A stretch of 34,475 nucleotides of DNA, from positions 1 to 34,475 of the forward strand of contig DGTA01000128.1 in assembly GCA_002394165.1 (NCBI GenBank), in the 5' to 3' direction. This stretch comes from Lachnospiraceae bacterium UBA4348. GTDB taxonomy: Bacteria > Bacillota > Clostridia > Lachnospirales > Lachnospiraceae. Below the pieces are notes generated by a model. That model saw nothing but the letters and a program-made list of their open reading frames with translations, was not told the origin of the DNA and made no database searches. Shown here in pieces: positions 22,785 to 30,652 of this stretch. A program made the translations under genes and the position numbers. Numbering within the stretch: the stretch's first letter is position 1; each line of letters opens with the position of its first letter.

Positions 22785-23936
22785 TTGAGTATGAATAAGA
22801 CGATCGCTATCCTGGGTTCTACCGGTTCCATCGGTACGCAGACGTTGGATGTTGTCAGAGCCAATCCGTCCCTGCGCGTGAGCGCGCTTTCGGCGGGGCG
22901 CAATGTCCGCCTCCTTGAACAGCAGATCCGGGAATTCAGGCCATGCCTGGCTGCCGTATGGGATGAGGCGGATGCGGCTGACCTGCGGACCAGGACGGCG
23001 GATCTGGATGTGAAGATCCTTTCCGGGATGGAAGGACTTCTTGAGATTGCTAGGGAAGAGAAGAGCAGCGTGCTGGTGACAGCCATCGTCGGCATGATCG
23101 GCATACGCCCGACCATCGCCGCGATCGAGGCCGGCAAGGACATCGCACTGGCGAATAAAGAGACGCTGGTATGCGCCGGCCACCTGATCATGCCCCTGGC
23201 AAAAAAACATCATGTGAGCATACTTCCGGTGGACAGCGAACACAGCGCGATCTTCCAGTGCCTGAACGGAGAAAACCGATCCCGGATCGCAAGGATCTGG
23301 CTGACCGCCTCAGGCGGTCCTTTCAGGGGAATGACCTATGAGCAGCTGAAAACAAAACGCCCCGAGGATGCCCTGAAACATCCAAACTGGAGCATGGGAA
23401 ACAAGATCACCATCGACTCGGCGAGCATGGTGAATAAGGGACTTGAGGTGATGGAGGCCAGATGGCTCTTCGACACTGATCTTGACCGCATACGCGTGGT
23501 GATCCAGCCACAGAGCATCATCCATTCCATGGTCGAATTTACCGACGGTGCCGTGATCGCCCAGCTCGGTACGCCCGATATGAGGCTGCCCATCCAGTAT
23601 GCACTGTCTTATCCGGACAGGGTCCCGCTTTCGGGAGAGAGGCTTGACTTTGCCGGGCTTGGGCAGATCACATTTGAGGAGCCGGACCCGGAAACATTCC
23701 GCGGACTGAAGCTTGCATTTGAGGCGGCCCGCACAGGCGGTTCCATGCCCACGGTATTCAACGCGGCCAACGAGTATGCTGTCGCCGCTTTCCTGGACAG
23801 GAAGATCGGTTTTACAGATATCTATGAGATCATCTCTTCTTCGATGGAGCGGCACAGCCTGATCCCGGATCCCGATGCGGAGACCATCCTGCGCGTACAG
23901 GAGGAGGTCGGCGCTTTCGTGGAAAGCAGGTGGTAA
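22785..23936 (+). CDS. dxr: 1-deoxy-D-xylulose 5-phosphate reductoisomerase
   Basis: A 383-aa enzyme of the non-mevalonate isoprenoid pathway (DXP to MEP, NADPH-dependent), supplying UppS. The nucleotide loop AILGSTGSIGTQTLDVVR lies at the N-terminus; ALANKETLV, PVDSEHSAIFQCL, LTASGGPFR, HPNWSMGNKITIDSASMVNKG (landmark) and NAANEYAVAAFL follow. Two starts are possible: TTG at 22785, 9 nt after GAGG, and ATG at 22791, 15 nt after it. The spacing favours TTG. It is immediately followed by rseP. Confidence 0.96.
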   Translation: MSMNKTIAILGSTGSIGTQTLDVVRANPSLRVSALSAGRNVRLLEQQIREFRPCLAAVWDEADAADLRTRTADLDVKILSGMEGLLEIAREEKSSVLVTAIVGMIGIRPTIAAIEAGKDIALANKETLVCAGHLIMPLAKKHHVSILPVDSEHSAIFQCLNGENRSRIARIWLTASGGPFRGMTYEQLKTKRPEDALKHPNWSMGNKITIDSASMVNKGLEVMEARWLFDTDLDRIRVVIQPQSIIHSMVEFTDGAVIAQLGTPDMRLPIQYALSYPDRVPLSGERLDFAGLGQITFEEPDPETFRGLKLAFEAARTGGSMPTVFNAANEYAVAAFLDRKIGFTDIYEIISSSMERHSLIPDPDAETILRVQEEVGAFVESRW

Positions 23937-23937
23937 G

Positions 23938-24981
23938 ATGAGCATCCTGATCGCGCTGGTGATCTTCAGCGCACTGATCCTTTTCCATGAATGGGGCCAT
24001 TTCCTGGCAGCCAGGCGCTGCGGCGTGACCGTAACCGAATTTTCACTGGGCATGGGGCCGAGGCTGTTTTCTTTCCGGAAAGGGGAGACGCTCTATTCAC
24101 TGAAGCTGCTTCCCCTGGGAGGCTCGTGCATGATGCTCGGGGAACTGGACGATGAGGAAGGCGAAGGAAACTTCCAGAGCAAGAGCGTCTGGCAGCGGGC
24201 GCTGATCATCGCCATGGGGCCGCTGTTTAATTTCCTGATGGCCCAGATCCTCGCGATGATCCTTGTGGGGATGGCCGGCTACGATCCGCCCCGGGTCCTC
24301 TCCGTGACGGAGGATATGCCGGCAGCCCGGGCGGGGATAGAGGAAGGTGACCTGATCACTTCGGTCAACGGACGCAGAGTATACCTGTACTCGGAGATAT
24401 CGGATTTTGTCTTCTTTCACCAGGATGCCATGGCGCAGAAGGAGATCCCGGTGACCTGGACCCATGAGGGAGAGAAGAGGAGCGCGCTGATACGGGCGGA
24501 AAAGAGTGAGGACGGGCGTTACATCTTCGGAATAAGGGGAAGCTCCTCGCTGCGCGAAAAGACCGGCCTGCCCGGAACCGTGTTCTATGGAGGCGTCCAG
24601 GTACGGTACTGGATCCACCTGGTCTTTGAAAGCCTTGGAATGCTCTTTAAGGGGCAGGCATCCGTAGGCGATCTGTCAGGGCCCGTGGGGATCGTCAGCA
24701 CCATCAGCGATACTTACGAGGAGACGCGGACGGACGGGATCTTCTATGTGATCATCAATATGATCAACATCGCCGTTCTTTTAAGCGCCAATCTGGGCGT
24801 TGTCAACCTCCTTCCGATCCCGGCCCTGGACGGCGGCCGGCTTCTGCTCCTGCTGGCGGAGGCCGTCAGGGGAAAGAAGATGGATCCTGATAAAGAGGCC
24901 TATATTCATTTCGCGGGGTTCGCTCTGCTGATGATCCTGATGGTGATCGTCATGGTCAACGATGTCAGGAGGCTTTTGTAA
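23938..24981 (+). CDS. rseP: RseP/RasP-type site-2 membrane metalloprotease
   Basis: A 347-aa intramembrane zinc protease. HEWGH (17-21) is the HExxH zinc site in the first membrane helix. A PDZ domain lies at about 115-200 (ARAGIEEGDLITSVNGRRV) and NLLPIPALDGGRLL near the C-terminus carries the third metal ligand Asp. It cleaves membrane-embedded anti-sigma factors or leftover signal peptides. An upstream in-frame reading overlapping dxr is rejected in favour of the ATG at 23938, one base after the dxr stop. It ends the operon at a terminator. Confidence 0.95.
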   Translation: MSILIALVIFSALILFHEWGHFLAARRCGVTVTEFSLGMGPRLFSFRKGETLYSLKLLPLGGSCMMLGELDDEEGEGNFQSKSVWQRALIIAMGPLFNFLMAQILAMILVGMAGYDPPRVLSVTEDMPAARAGIEEGDLITSVNGRRVYLYSEISDFVFFHQDAMAQKEIPVTWTHEGEKRSALIRAEKSEDGRYIFGIRGSSSLREKTGLPGTVFYGGVQVRYWIHLVFESLGMLFKGQASVGDLSGPVGIVSTISDTYEETRTDGIFYVIINMINIAVLLSANLGVVNLLPIPALDGGRLLLLLAEAVRGKKMDPDKEAYIHFAGFALLMILMVIVMVNDVRRLL

Positions 24982-24989
24982 ACGGATTT

Positions 24990-25034
24990 GCCATTTCAGA
25001 CAATGTGTGATAACATGTCTGGGATGGCTTTTTT
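24990..25034 (+). terminator. Terminator after rseP
   Basis: GCCATTTCAGACA (24990 on) pairs with TGTCTGGGATGGC (ending 25028), with two G-T wobbles, followed by TTTTTT. It separates the pyrH-rseP operon from recA. Confidence 0.87.
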
Positions 25035-25050
25035 GATCCGGATTTGTGTC

Positions 25051-25079
25051 TTGACAACGGATCTGAAATGAGATAGGAT
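25051..25079 (+). promoter_or_regulatory. recA promoter
   Basis: Perfect TTGACA (25051-25056), a 17-bp spacer and TAGGAT (25074-25079). Transcription would begin near 25086, just before the LexA box. Confidence 0.8.
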
Positions 25080-25091
25080 TAGAACGAATAA

Positions 25092-25105
25092 CGAACAGAT
25101 GTTCG
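25092..25105 (+). promoter_or_regulatory. LexA (DinR) SOS box of recA
   Basis: CGAACAGATGTTCG is a palindrome with 5-bp arms that fits the Gram-positive SOS operator (core GAAC-N4-GTTC). It lies at about +7 to +20 of the recA transcript, so LexA bound here would block promoter clearance until DNA damage. Confidence 0.88.
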
Positions 25106-25125
25106 AATAAAGGAGAAACATCAGC

Positions 25126-26172
25126 ATGGCAAACGAAGAAAAACAGAAAGCACTTGATGCGGCACTTTCACAGATAGAGAAACAGTTCGGCAAGGGCTCG
25201 GTCATGAAGCTGGGCGATAAGGGAGCCCACATGAATGTGGAGACGGTGCCGACCGGATCCCTCAGCCTGGATATTGCGCTCGGCCTTGGCGGCATTCCCA
25301 AGGGAAGGATCGTGGAGATCTACGGTCCCGAGTCCAGCGGCAAGACTACGGTTGCGCTGCATATGGTCGCCGAGGTCCAGAAGAGGGGAGGCATTGCGGG
25401 CTTTATCGATGCGGAGCATGCGCTCGACCCGGTTTATGCGGCCAATATCGGCGTGGATATCGACAATCTCTATATTTCACAGCCGGACAACGGTGAGCAG
25501 GCTCTGGAGATCACCGAGACCATGGTGCGCTCCGGCGCGGTGGATATCATTATCGTCGACTCCGTGGCAGCACTGGTTCCCAGGGCTGAGATCGACGGCG
25601 ACATGGGTGATTCCCACGTGGGTCTTCAGGCGAGGCTGATGTCCCAGGCCCTGCGCAAGTTGACCGGCGTGATCAGCAAATCCAACTGCACCGTCATCTT
25701 TATCAACCAGCTGCGTGAGAAAGTCGGGATCATGTTCGGCAATCCCGAGACGACGACAGGCGGAAGAGCGCTGAAGTTCTATTCCTCCATCCGCATGGAT
25801 GTACGCCGGATCGAATCCCTCAAGCAGTCCGGTGAGGTGATCGGAAACAGGACCAGGATCAAAGTGGTCAAAAACAAGATCGCACCGCCCTTCAGAGAGG
25901 CGGAGTTCGATATCATGTTCGGCAAAGGCATCTCAAGAGAAGGCGATGTGCTCGACCTGGCTTCCAACGTGAATGTGGTCAACAAGAGCGGAGCCTGGTA
26001 TGCCTATCAGGGAGAGAAGATCGGCCAGGGCCGAGAGAACGCCAAGCTCTACCTGAGCACCCATCCGGAGGTGTTTGAGGAGATCGAGAAGAAAGTCCGC
26101 ATGGAATACGGTCTTATTCCGAAAGAGGATGAGACGGCGGCTGACAGTGAGATGAAGAATGAGGATGAATGA
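25126..26172 (+). CDS. recA: Recombinase RecA
   Basis: A 348-aa RecA of normal length. The Walker A motif GPESSGKT is at 67-74, Walker B IIIVDSVAALVPRAE near 145, and loop regions LMSQALRKLTG and NQLREKVGIMFGNPETTTGG (landmarks) are intact. It drives strand exchange and triggers LexA self-cleavage. The C-terminal tail is acidic (EDETAADSEMKNEDE), as usual. It is controlled by the LexA box upstream and overlaps recX by 4 nt. An AAAGGAG site precedes the ATG. Confidence 0.98.
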   Translation: MANEEKQKALDAALSQIEKQFGKGSVMKLGDKGAHMNVETVPTGSLSLDIALGLGGIPKGRIVEIYGPESSGKTTVALHMVAEVQKRGGIAGFIDAEHALDPVYAANIGVDIDNLYISQPDNGEQALEITETMVRSGAVDIIIVDSVAALVPRAEIDGDMGDSHVGLQARLMSQALRKLTGVISKSNCTVIFINQLREKVGIMFGNPETTTGGRALKFYSSIRMDVRRIESLKQSGEVIGNRTRIKVVKNKIAPPFREAEFDIMFGKGISREGDVLDLASNVNVVNKSGAWYAYQGEKIGQGRENAKLYLSTHPEVFEEIEKKVRMEYGLIPKEDETAADSEMKNEDE

Positions 26173-26771
26173 TGAAGATCACATCCATTGAAAAGGTCCG
26201 GCGCGGCAAGTGCCGGATCTGGTTGAATGACGAGCCTGCTTTTGCGCTGACCGAACAGGAGGTGCAGGAGCTGGCTTTATTTGAAGGCGGCGAACTGTCC
26301 GATAAGCAGCTGGCTCTGATCACGGATACTATCCTCACAAAAAGAGCCTGTCAGCGGGCCGTCGATATTCTCGCATCCAGGGACAGGACCTGCGCCCAGA
26401 TGATCGAACAGCTGAAGAAAGATGAGTTTCCCCGCGAGGCGGTGGAAGCTGCCATGAAATATCTGATCGGGCACCGTTATGTGGATGACCTGCGCTATGC
26501 CTGCACTTTTATTTCGCTGCGCAGGGAGAGGGAAAACCGCCGGAAACTGACGCAGCAGCTGATGCAGAGAGGGGTGGCTGCCGAAGTGATCGAACAGGCT
26601 TTTGAAGAGGAGGGCGAACCGGATGAGACGGCCCTGATTCTGGAACTTCTCCGGAAAAAACGCTATGATCCGGAAACGGATGAGGAGGGCAGACAGAAGA
26701 TGATCCGGTTTCTTGCCGGCAAGGGTTTTTCCTACAGCCAGATCAAGAAAGCATTGACTTCTTTTTCCTGA
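26169..26771 (+). CDS. recX: Regulatory protein RecX
   Basis: A 200-aa RecX, built of three-helix repeats. ASRDRTCAQMIEQLKK and YVDDLRYACTFISLRRE are recognisable RecX landmarks. RecX binds and restrains RecA filaments. The first ATG (26169) overlaps the recA stop in ATGA form; a second ATG follows directly at 26172 and is equally possible. Co-transcription with recA places it under SOS control. Its 3' end contains the rny promoter. Confidence 0.93.
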   Translation: MMKITSIEKVRRGKCRIWLNDEPAFALTEQEVQELALFEGGELSDKQLALITDTILTKRACQRAVDILASRDRTCAQMIEQLKKDEFPREAVEAAMKYLIGHRYVDDLRYACTFISLRRERENRRKLTQQLMQRGVAAEVIEQAFEEEGEPDETALILELLRKKRYDPETDEEGRQKMIRFLAGKGFSYSQIKKALTSFS

Positions 26772-26782
26772 ACGTGTAGAAT
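26754..26782 (+). promoter_or_regulatory. rny promoter inside the recX 3' end
   Basis: TTGACT (26754-26759), a 17-bp spacer and TAGAAT (26777-26782). The recX stop codon (26769-26771) lies in the spacer. This allows rny expression independent of SOS control of recA-recX. Confidence 0.65.
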
Positions 26783-26833
26783 ATTTTTTGGTTTTTTAAC
26801 CGTGAAAACTGAATAAGGAGGTGCTCCTGTGTC

Positions 26834-28381
26834 ATGATCACAGCTGTTATTGCCGTTGTCATCACACTGGTCATCGCAGTTCCCTTAAGTGCATTTTTTG
26901 CCGTAAAAAGACAGGAAAAGATCAACAATGAGACGATCGGGAATGCCCAGGAAAAAGCCCGTCAGATCATTGATGACGCATTAAGGACAGCAGAGACAAA
27001 GAAGCGCGAAGCCCTGATTGAGGCGAAGGAGGAAGCCCTTCGGATGAAGAACGAGTCCGAAAGGGAGACCAGGGAACGCCGCAACGAGGTACAGCGCTAC
27101 GAGAAGCGCGTCTTGGCCAAGGAAGAAAGTGTGGACAAGAAAGCGGACGCTCTCGAAAACCGCGAGACCAAGCTGACAGCAAAGGAAGAAGAGCTGAAAA
27201 AGAAGCGCGCGGAAGCGGACAAGCTTCTGGGACAGAGAGTACAGGAACTGGAGAAGATCTCGGGTTTCACCTCCGAACAGGCTAAGGAATATCTTTTAAA
27301 AACTGTTGAAGACGAAGTAAAGATCGATACCGCCAAGCTCTACAAGGAACTTGAGGGCAGGGCGAAAGAGGAAGCCGGCAAGAAGGCGAAAGAGTACATT
27401 GTCACAGCCATTCAGCGATGTGCCGCCGACTATGTCGCAGAGACCACGATCTCTGTGGTACAGCTTCCCAATGATGAGATGAAGGGAAGGATCATCGGCC
27501 GCGAGGGACGCAATATACGGACGATCGAGACCATGACAGGCGTTGACCTGATCATCGATGATACTCCCGAGGCTGTTATCCTTTCAGGTTTTGATCCGAT
27601 CAGGCGTGAGGTCGCAAGAATAGCGCTTGAGAAGCTGATCGTCGACGGACGTATCCATCCGGCGAGGATCGAAGAGATGGTTGACAAGGCACAGAAGGAA
27701 GTGGATGCCATCATCCGTGAGGAAGGTGAGTCCGCATGTCTTGAAGTGGGAGTCCATGGGATTCATCCTGAGCTTGTCCGCCTGCTGGGCCGCATGAAGT
27801 ACAGGACCAGTTACGGACAGAATGCGCTGAAGCATTCAATTGAAGTTGCCTATCTGGCCGGTTTCCTTGCCGGAGAGGTCGGTGTTGATATTCGAATGGC
27901 AAAGAGAGCAGGCCTGCTTCATGATATCGGCAAGTCGATCGATCATGAGGTGGAAGGTTCGCATGTACAGATCGGTGCGGATCTCTGCAGGAAATATAAA
28001 GAGTCTCAGACGGTGATCAATGCGGTCGAAGCCCACCACGGCGACGTGGAGCCCGAATCGCTGATCGCATGTCTTGTCCAGGCGGCAGATGCGATCTCGG
28101 CTGCCAGACCCGGGGCACGGCGCGAGACACTGGAGACTTATACCAAGAGATTAAAACAGTTAGAAGATATTACGAACTCGTTCAAAGGTGTTGAGAAATC
28201 CTATGCCATTCAGGCAGGAAGAGAGATCCGCATCATGGTGGTTCCTGACCAGGTCAGTGACGATGAGATGGTTCTTATGGCGAGAAATATCGCTAATAAG
28301 ATCGAGGATGAACTTGAATATCCGGGCCAGATCAAAGTAAGTCTGATCAGAGAGTCCCGCGTTTTTGATTACGCTAAATAA
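26834..28381 (+). CDS. rny: Ribonuclease Y
   Basis: A 515-aa membrane-anchored endoribonuclease that starts bulk mRNA decay in Firmicutes. One N-terminal membrane helix (2-24) is followed by a long charged coiled coil (about 30-190), a KH RNA-binding domain (KGRIIGREGRNIRTIE, 217-232) and an HD phosphohydrolase domain with LLHDIGKSIDHE (His363, Asp364) and EAHHGDVEPES. Length is normal. The AAGGAGG site is 12 nt from the ATG, longer than usual, and can pair in a small hairpin with CTCCT just after it. Confidence 0.97.
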   Translation: MITAVIAVVITLVIAVPLSAFFAVKRQEKINNETIGNAQEKARQIIDDALRTAETKKREALIEAKEEALRMKNESERETRERRNEVQRYEKRVLAKEESVDKKADALENRETKLTAKEEELKKKRAEADKLLGQRVQELEKISGFTSEQAKEYLLKTVEDEVKIDTAKLYKELEGRAKEEAGKKAKEYIVTAIQRCAADYVAETTISVVQLPNDEMKGRIIGREGRNIRTIETMTGVDLIIDDTPEAVILSGFDPIRREVARIALEKLIVDGRIHPARIEEMVDKAQKEVDAIIREEGESACLEVGVHGIHPELVRLLGRMKYRTSYGQNALKHSIEVAYLAGFLAGEVGVDIRMAKRAGLLHDIGKSIDHEVEGSHVQIGADLCRKYKESQTVINAVEAHHGDVEPESLIACLVQAADAISAARPGARRETLETYTKRLKQLEDITNSFKGVEKSYAIQAGREIRIMVVPDQVSDDEMVLMARNIANKIEDELEYPGQIKVSLIRESRVFDYAK

Positions 28382-28391
28382 TGAATTTCCG

Positions 28392-28438
28392 GAACAGACC
28401 CTGTATCCGCCGCGGCGGTGTAGGGCCTGTTCTTTTTT
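28392..28438 (+). terminator. Terminator after rny
   Basis: GAACAGACCCT pairs with AGGGCCTGTTC (one mismatch). Within the loop the palindrome CCGCCGCGGCGG adds an inner stem, and TTTTTT follows. Confidence 0.85.
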
Positions 28439-28540
28439 GTGGGGAGAATTACACGCATGAGCCGCAAAATGACCTGTTTTTTGCATGAATTTGTGAACAT
28501 CCGGGCTGTTTGTAGTAGAATTTTAGTGCAGTATGTGGTA

Positions 28541-28587
28541 TATTGTTCTTGGTATTGTGAGTACGGTTCACTAAACTCGAAACAATA
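28541..28587 (+). promoter_or_regulatory. Structured leader upstream of deoD
   Basis: TATTGTT (28541-28547) is perfectly complementary to AACAATA (28581-28587). Between them GTGAG (28557-28561) and TTCAC (28567-28571) form an inner hairpin with loop TACGG. The structure ends just before the AAAGGAAG ribosome binding site. Promoter elements upstream are unclear: TTGTGA-N19-TAGAAT (28491-28521) is the best I see. It does not match the purine riboswitch core that I know. Confidence 0.4.
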
Positions 28588-28609
28588 ATGGGGAAAGGAA
28601 GTGAGACAT

Positions 28610-29323
28610 TTGCCTACACCACATAATCAGGCGGCTGAAGGCGAGATCGCGAAAACCATCCTGCTGCCGGGAGATCCTCTGCGGGCTAAGTTCATTGCCG
28701 AGAATTTCCTGGAGGATCCTGTCCAGTTCAATCAGGTCCGCAATATGTTCGGCTTTACCGGAAAGTACAGGGGAAAAGAAGTCTCCGTCATGGGTACCGG
28801 CATGGGATGTCCGTCCATAGGGATCTATACCTATGAACTGATCCATTTCTACGGGGTAAAGAACCTGATCCGGATCGGATCGTGCGGCGCCATGCAGCCG
28901 GAACTGGAACTGGGAGACATCGTGATGGCGGTCAGTGCAAGCACGGATTCCAATTACGGCCACCAGTATCACCTGCCCGGAACGTACAGTGCCGGTGCGG
29001 ACTATGAGCTGCTTGAAAAAGCGGTGGAGAGCGCCAGAAAGCTCGGATGCCGCTTCACAGTGGGTAATGTACTGTCCTCAGACTGTTTCTACGGTGACAC
29101 ACCTGAATGGGAACAGTGGGCGAAAATGGGAGTCCTCGCAGCGGAGATGGAAAGCTACGCTCTTTACTGCAACGCCGCGAGAGCGGGAAAAGACGTCAGG
29201 GCTCTCGGAATCTTTACCGTTTCAGACTCCATGGTCTCAAAGAAAGAGATGTCTGCGGAGGATAGGCAGAACAGCTTTACGAACATGATGACCGTGGCGC
29301 TTGAAGCAGCCGTCTGCCTGTAA
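28610..29323 (+). CDS. deoD: Purine nucleoside phosphorylase, DeoD type
   Basis: A 237-aa hexameric-type phosphorylase converting purine (deoxy)nucleosides and phosphate to base and (deoxy)ribose 1-phosphate. PTPHNQAAEGEIAKTILLPGDPLRAKFIAENFL (landmarks PTPH and PGDPLRAK) opens it; RIGSCGAMQP, the EMES motif (LAAEMESYAL) and TVSDSM near the end bind phosphate, ribose and base. The start is TTG at 28610, 8 nt after AAAGGAAG, giving MPTPHN as in E. coli MATPH. A GTG at 28601 overlaps the ribosome binding site and is unlikely. It lies 69 bp before a nucleoside importer operon. Confidence 0.95.
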   Translation: MPTPHNQAAEGEIAKTILLPGDPLRAKFIAENFLEDPVQFNQVRNMFGFTGKYRGKEVSVMGTGMGCPSIGIYTYELIHFYGVKNLIRIGSCGAMQPELELGDIVMAVSASTDSNYGHQYHLPGTYSAGADYELLEKAVESARKLGCRFTVGNVLSSDCFYGDTPEWEQWAKMGVLAAEMESYALYCNAARAGKDVRALGIFTVSDSMVSKKEMSAEDRQNSFTNMMTVALEAAVCL

Positions 29324-29340
29324 AGGACGGCCTGGAGCAG

Positions 29341-29357
29341 GGAATGAGTATCATTCC
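29341..29357. promoter_or_regulatory. 17-bp palindrome before the nucleoside importer operon
   Basis: GGAATGA and TCATTCC form perfect 7-bp arms around GTA. It lies in the 69-bp gap between deoD and the BMP lipoprotein gene and is followed by AT-rich sequence without a T-run. Either an operator or a small mRNA hairpin is possible. Confidence 0.45.
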
Positions 29358-29392
29358 GATACTATTTATATTTACTTGAGAGGAGAAACAAT

Positions 29393-30538
29393 ATGAAAAA
29401 AGCACTTATCATTGGTCTGACCTGTGTAATGGCATTTTCTATGGTCGGATGCTCCAAGAAAAAAGAGACAGAAGCACCGAAGGCTGAGACAGAGCAGGCT
29501 GAGAAGACTACATCGGGTGATGTTTATAACGTAATGTATCTTGTAAACGGCAACCTGGGTGACAAATCTTTCTTCGACTCCGCTATGGCCGGACTTGAAC
29601 AGCTGCAGGAAGACGGACGCATCAACCTTTCTTATGTTGAAATGGGCGGCACCGATGCTGACCAGCCCAAATGGCTTTCCACCCTGTATGAAGTCGCTGA
29701 CTCCGAAGAGTATGATGTGATCGTCTGCGGTACCTATCAGATGCCTGACTATCTGAAGGAAGTTGCCACCCAGTATCCGGACCAGAAATTCGTTATCTTT
29801 GATGATGATACCTATGCCGGAGAAAATGAGAACGTGGCCAATATCGTCTTCAAGCAGAATGACCTTGGCTACATCGTCGGCACCTTCGCAGGCTGCATGA
29901 CTGAGGATACTTCTGTTGAGAAGATCAACGAGGACAAGGTCCTTGGCTTCGTCGGCGGCTATGACAGCCCCGTTATCAATGACTTCATGGTCGGCTATAT
30001 CTCCGGCGCCCAGGCGGTCGATCCCGAGATCAAAGTCGATGTCCGCTACACATCCGACTATGTTGATACCGCAAAGGCTAAAGAGTACGGCATGTCCATG
30101 GTCAATGATTCCAAGTGCGACATCATCTGGGGCGTGGCCGGCAATGCAGGAAACGGCGCAGCTGAAGCTATCCTTGAGACCAACGGCGGCTGGTTCATCG
30201 GCGTTGACTCCGACCAGGAGCTGACTCTTTCCGAAGACCTTGCAGCGATCACCCTGACCTCCGGCCTGAAGAACGTAGGCAACTCCCTGATCTGGTTCTT
30301 TGATCAGCTTGATGCCGGTGAAGAGCTGTACGGCCAGAAGGTTTCCCTTGGTATTGTTGAAGGCGGCGTCGGCATCGTGACCGATAAGAACTTTGACAAA
30401 TATGCGAGCGACGACACCAAGGCTGCTGTTCAGGCTGCCATCGATGCCGTCTCCAGCGGCGAGATTACCGTTCCCTCCGCATTCGACGAAGGCGGCAATG
30501 AGGCTGCCCAGGCTCTGCGCGATGAGGTTCGCCCGTAA
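29393..30538 (+). CDS. bmpA: BMP family lipoprotein, nucleoside-binding subunit of ABC importer
   Basis: A 381-aa substrate-binding lipoprotein. The signal peptide ends in a lipobox, SMVGC, with the lipidated Cys20, followed by a charged Lys/Glu/Thr-rich linker to about 42. The Bmp/PnrA fold follows: NLGDKSFFDSAMAGLEQL, FDDDTY, NDLGYIVGTFAG, GFVGGYDSPVINDFMVGY and WGVAGNAGNGAAEAI, then GVDSDQ. Relatives bind purine or pyrimidine nucleosides and pass them to a NupABC-type permease, which is encoded next. A GAGAGGAG site precedes the ATG. It is the first gene of the importer operon. Confidence 0.93.
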   Translation: MKKALIIGLTCVMAFSMVGCSKKKETEAPKAETEQAEKTTSGDVYNVMYLVNGNLGDKSFFDSAMAGLEQLQEDGRINLSYVEMGGTDADQPKWLSTLYEVADSEEYDVIVCGTYQMPDYLKEVATQYPDQKFVIFDDDTYAGENENVANIVFKQNDLGYIVGTFAGCMTEDTSVEKINEDKVLGFVGGYDSPVINDFMVGYISGAQAVDPEIKVDVRYTSDYVDTAKAKEYGMSMVNDSKCDIIWGVAGNAGNGAAEAILETNGGWFIGVDSDQELTLSEDLAAITLTSGLKNVGNSLIWFFDQLDAGEELYGQKVSLGIVEGGVGIVTDKNFDKYASDDTKAAVQAAIDAVSSGEITVPSAFDEGGNEAAQALRDEVRP

Positions 30539-30580
30539 TCGAAGCGAAGCAAGACTAAATCACAAGGATCAATAAGTAAA

Positions 30581-30602
30581 CCGGCGGCGCAAAAGCCGCC
30601 GG
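30581..30602 (+). other. GC-rich hairpin after the BMP gene
   Basis: CCGGCGGC (30581-30588) pairs perfectly with GCCGCCGG (30595-30602), loop GCAAAA, followed by ATTTGATATTT rather than a T-run. Such hairpins after binding-protein genes commonly stabilise the upstream mRNA or cut read-through, giving more binding protein than permease. Confidence 0.6.
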
Positions 30603-30652
30603 ATTTGATATTTAGGATTACAAGAGAAGAATGGAAGGGGGGCGGTGTTTGA

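Noticed and set aside
28601..28609. GTG at 28601 as deoD start
   Set aside because: The ribosome binding site AAAGGAAG overlaps or touches it; TTG at 28610 has good spacing and gives the family's MxTPH beginning.
28440..28609. Purine riboswitch upstream of deoD
   Set aside because: The characteristic three-way junction core and conserved loop sequences are not seen; only a simple two-level stem is present.
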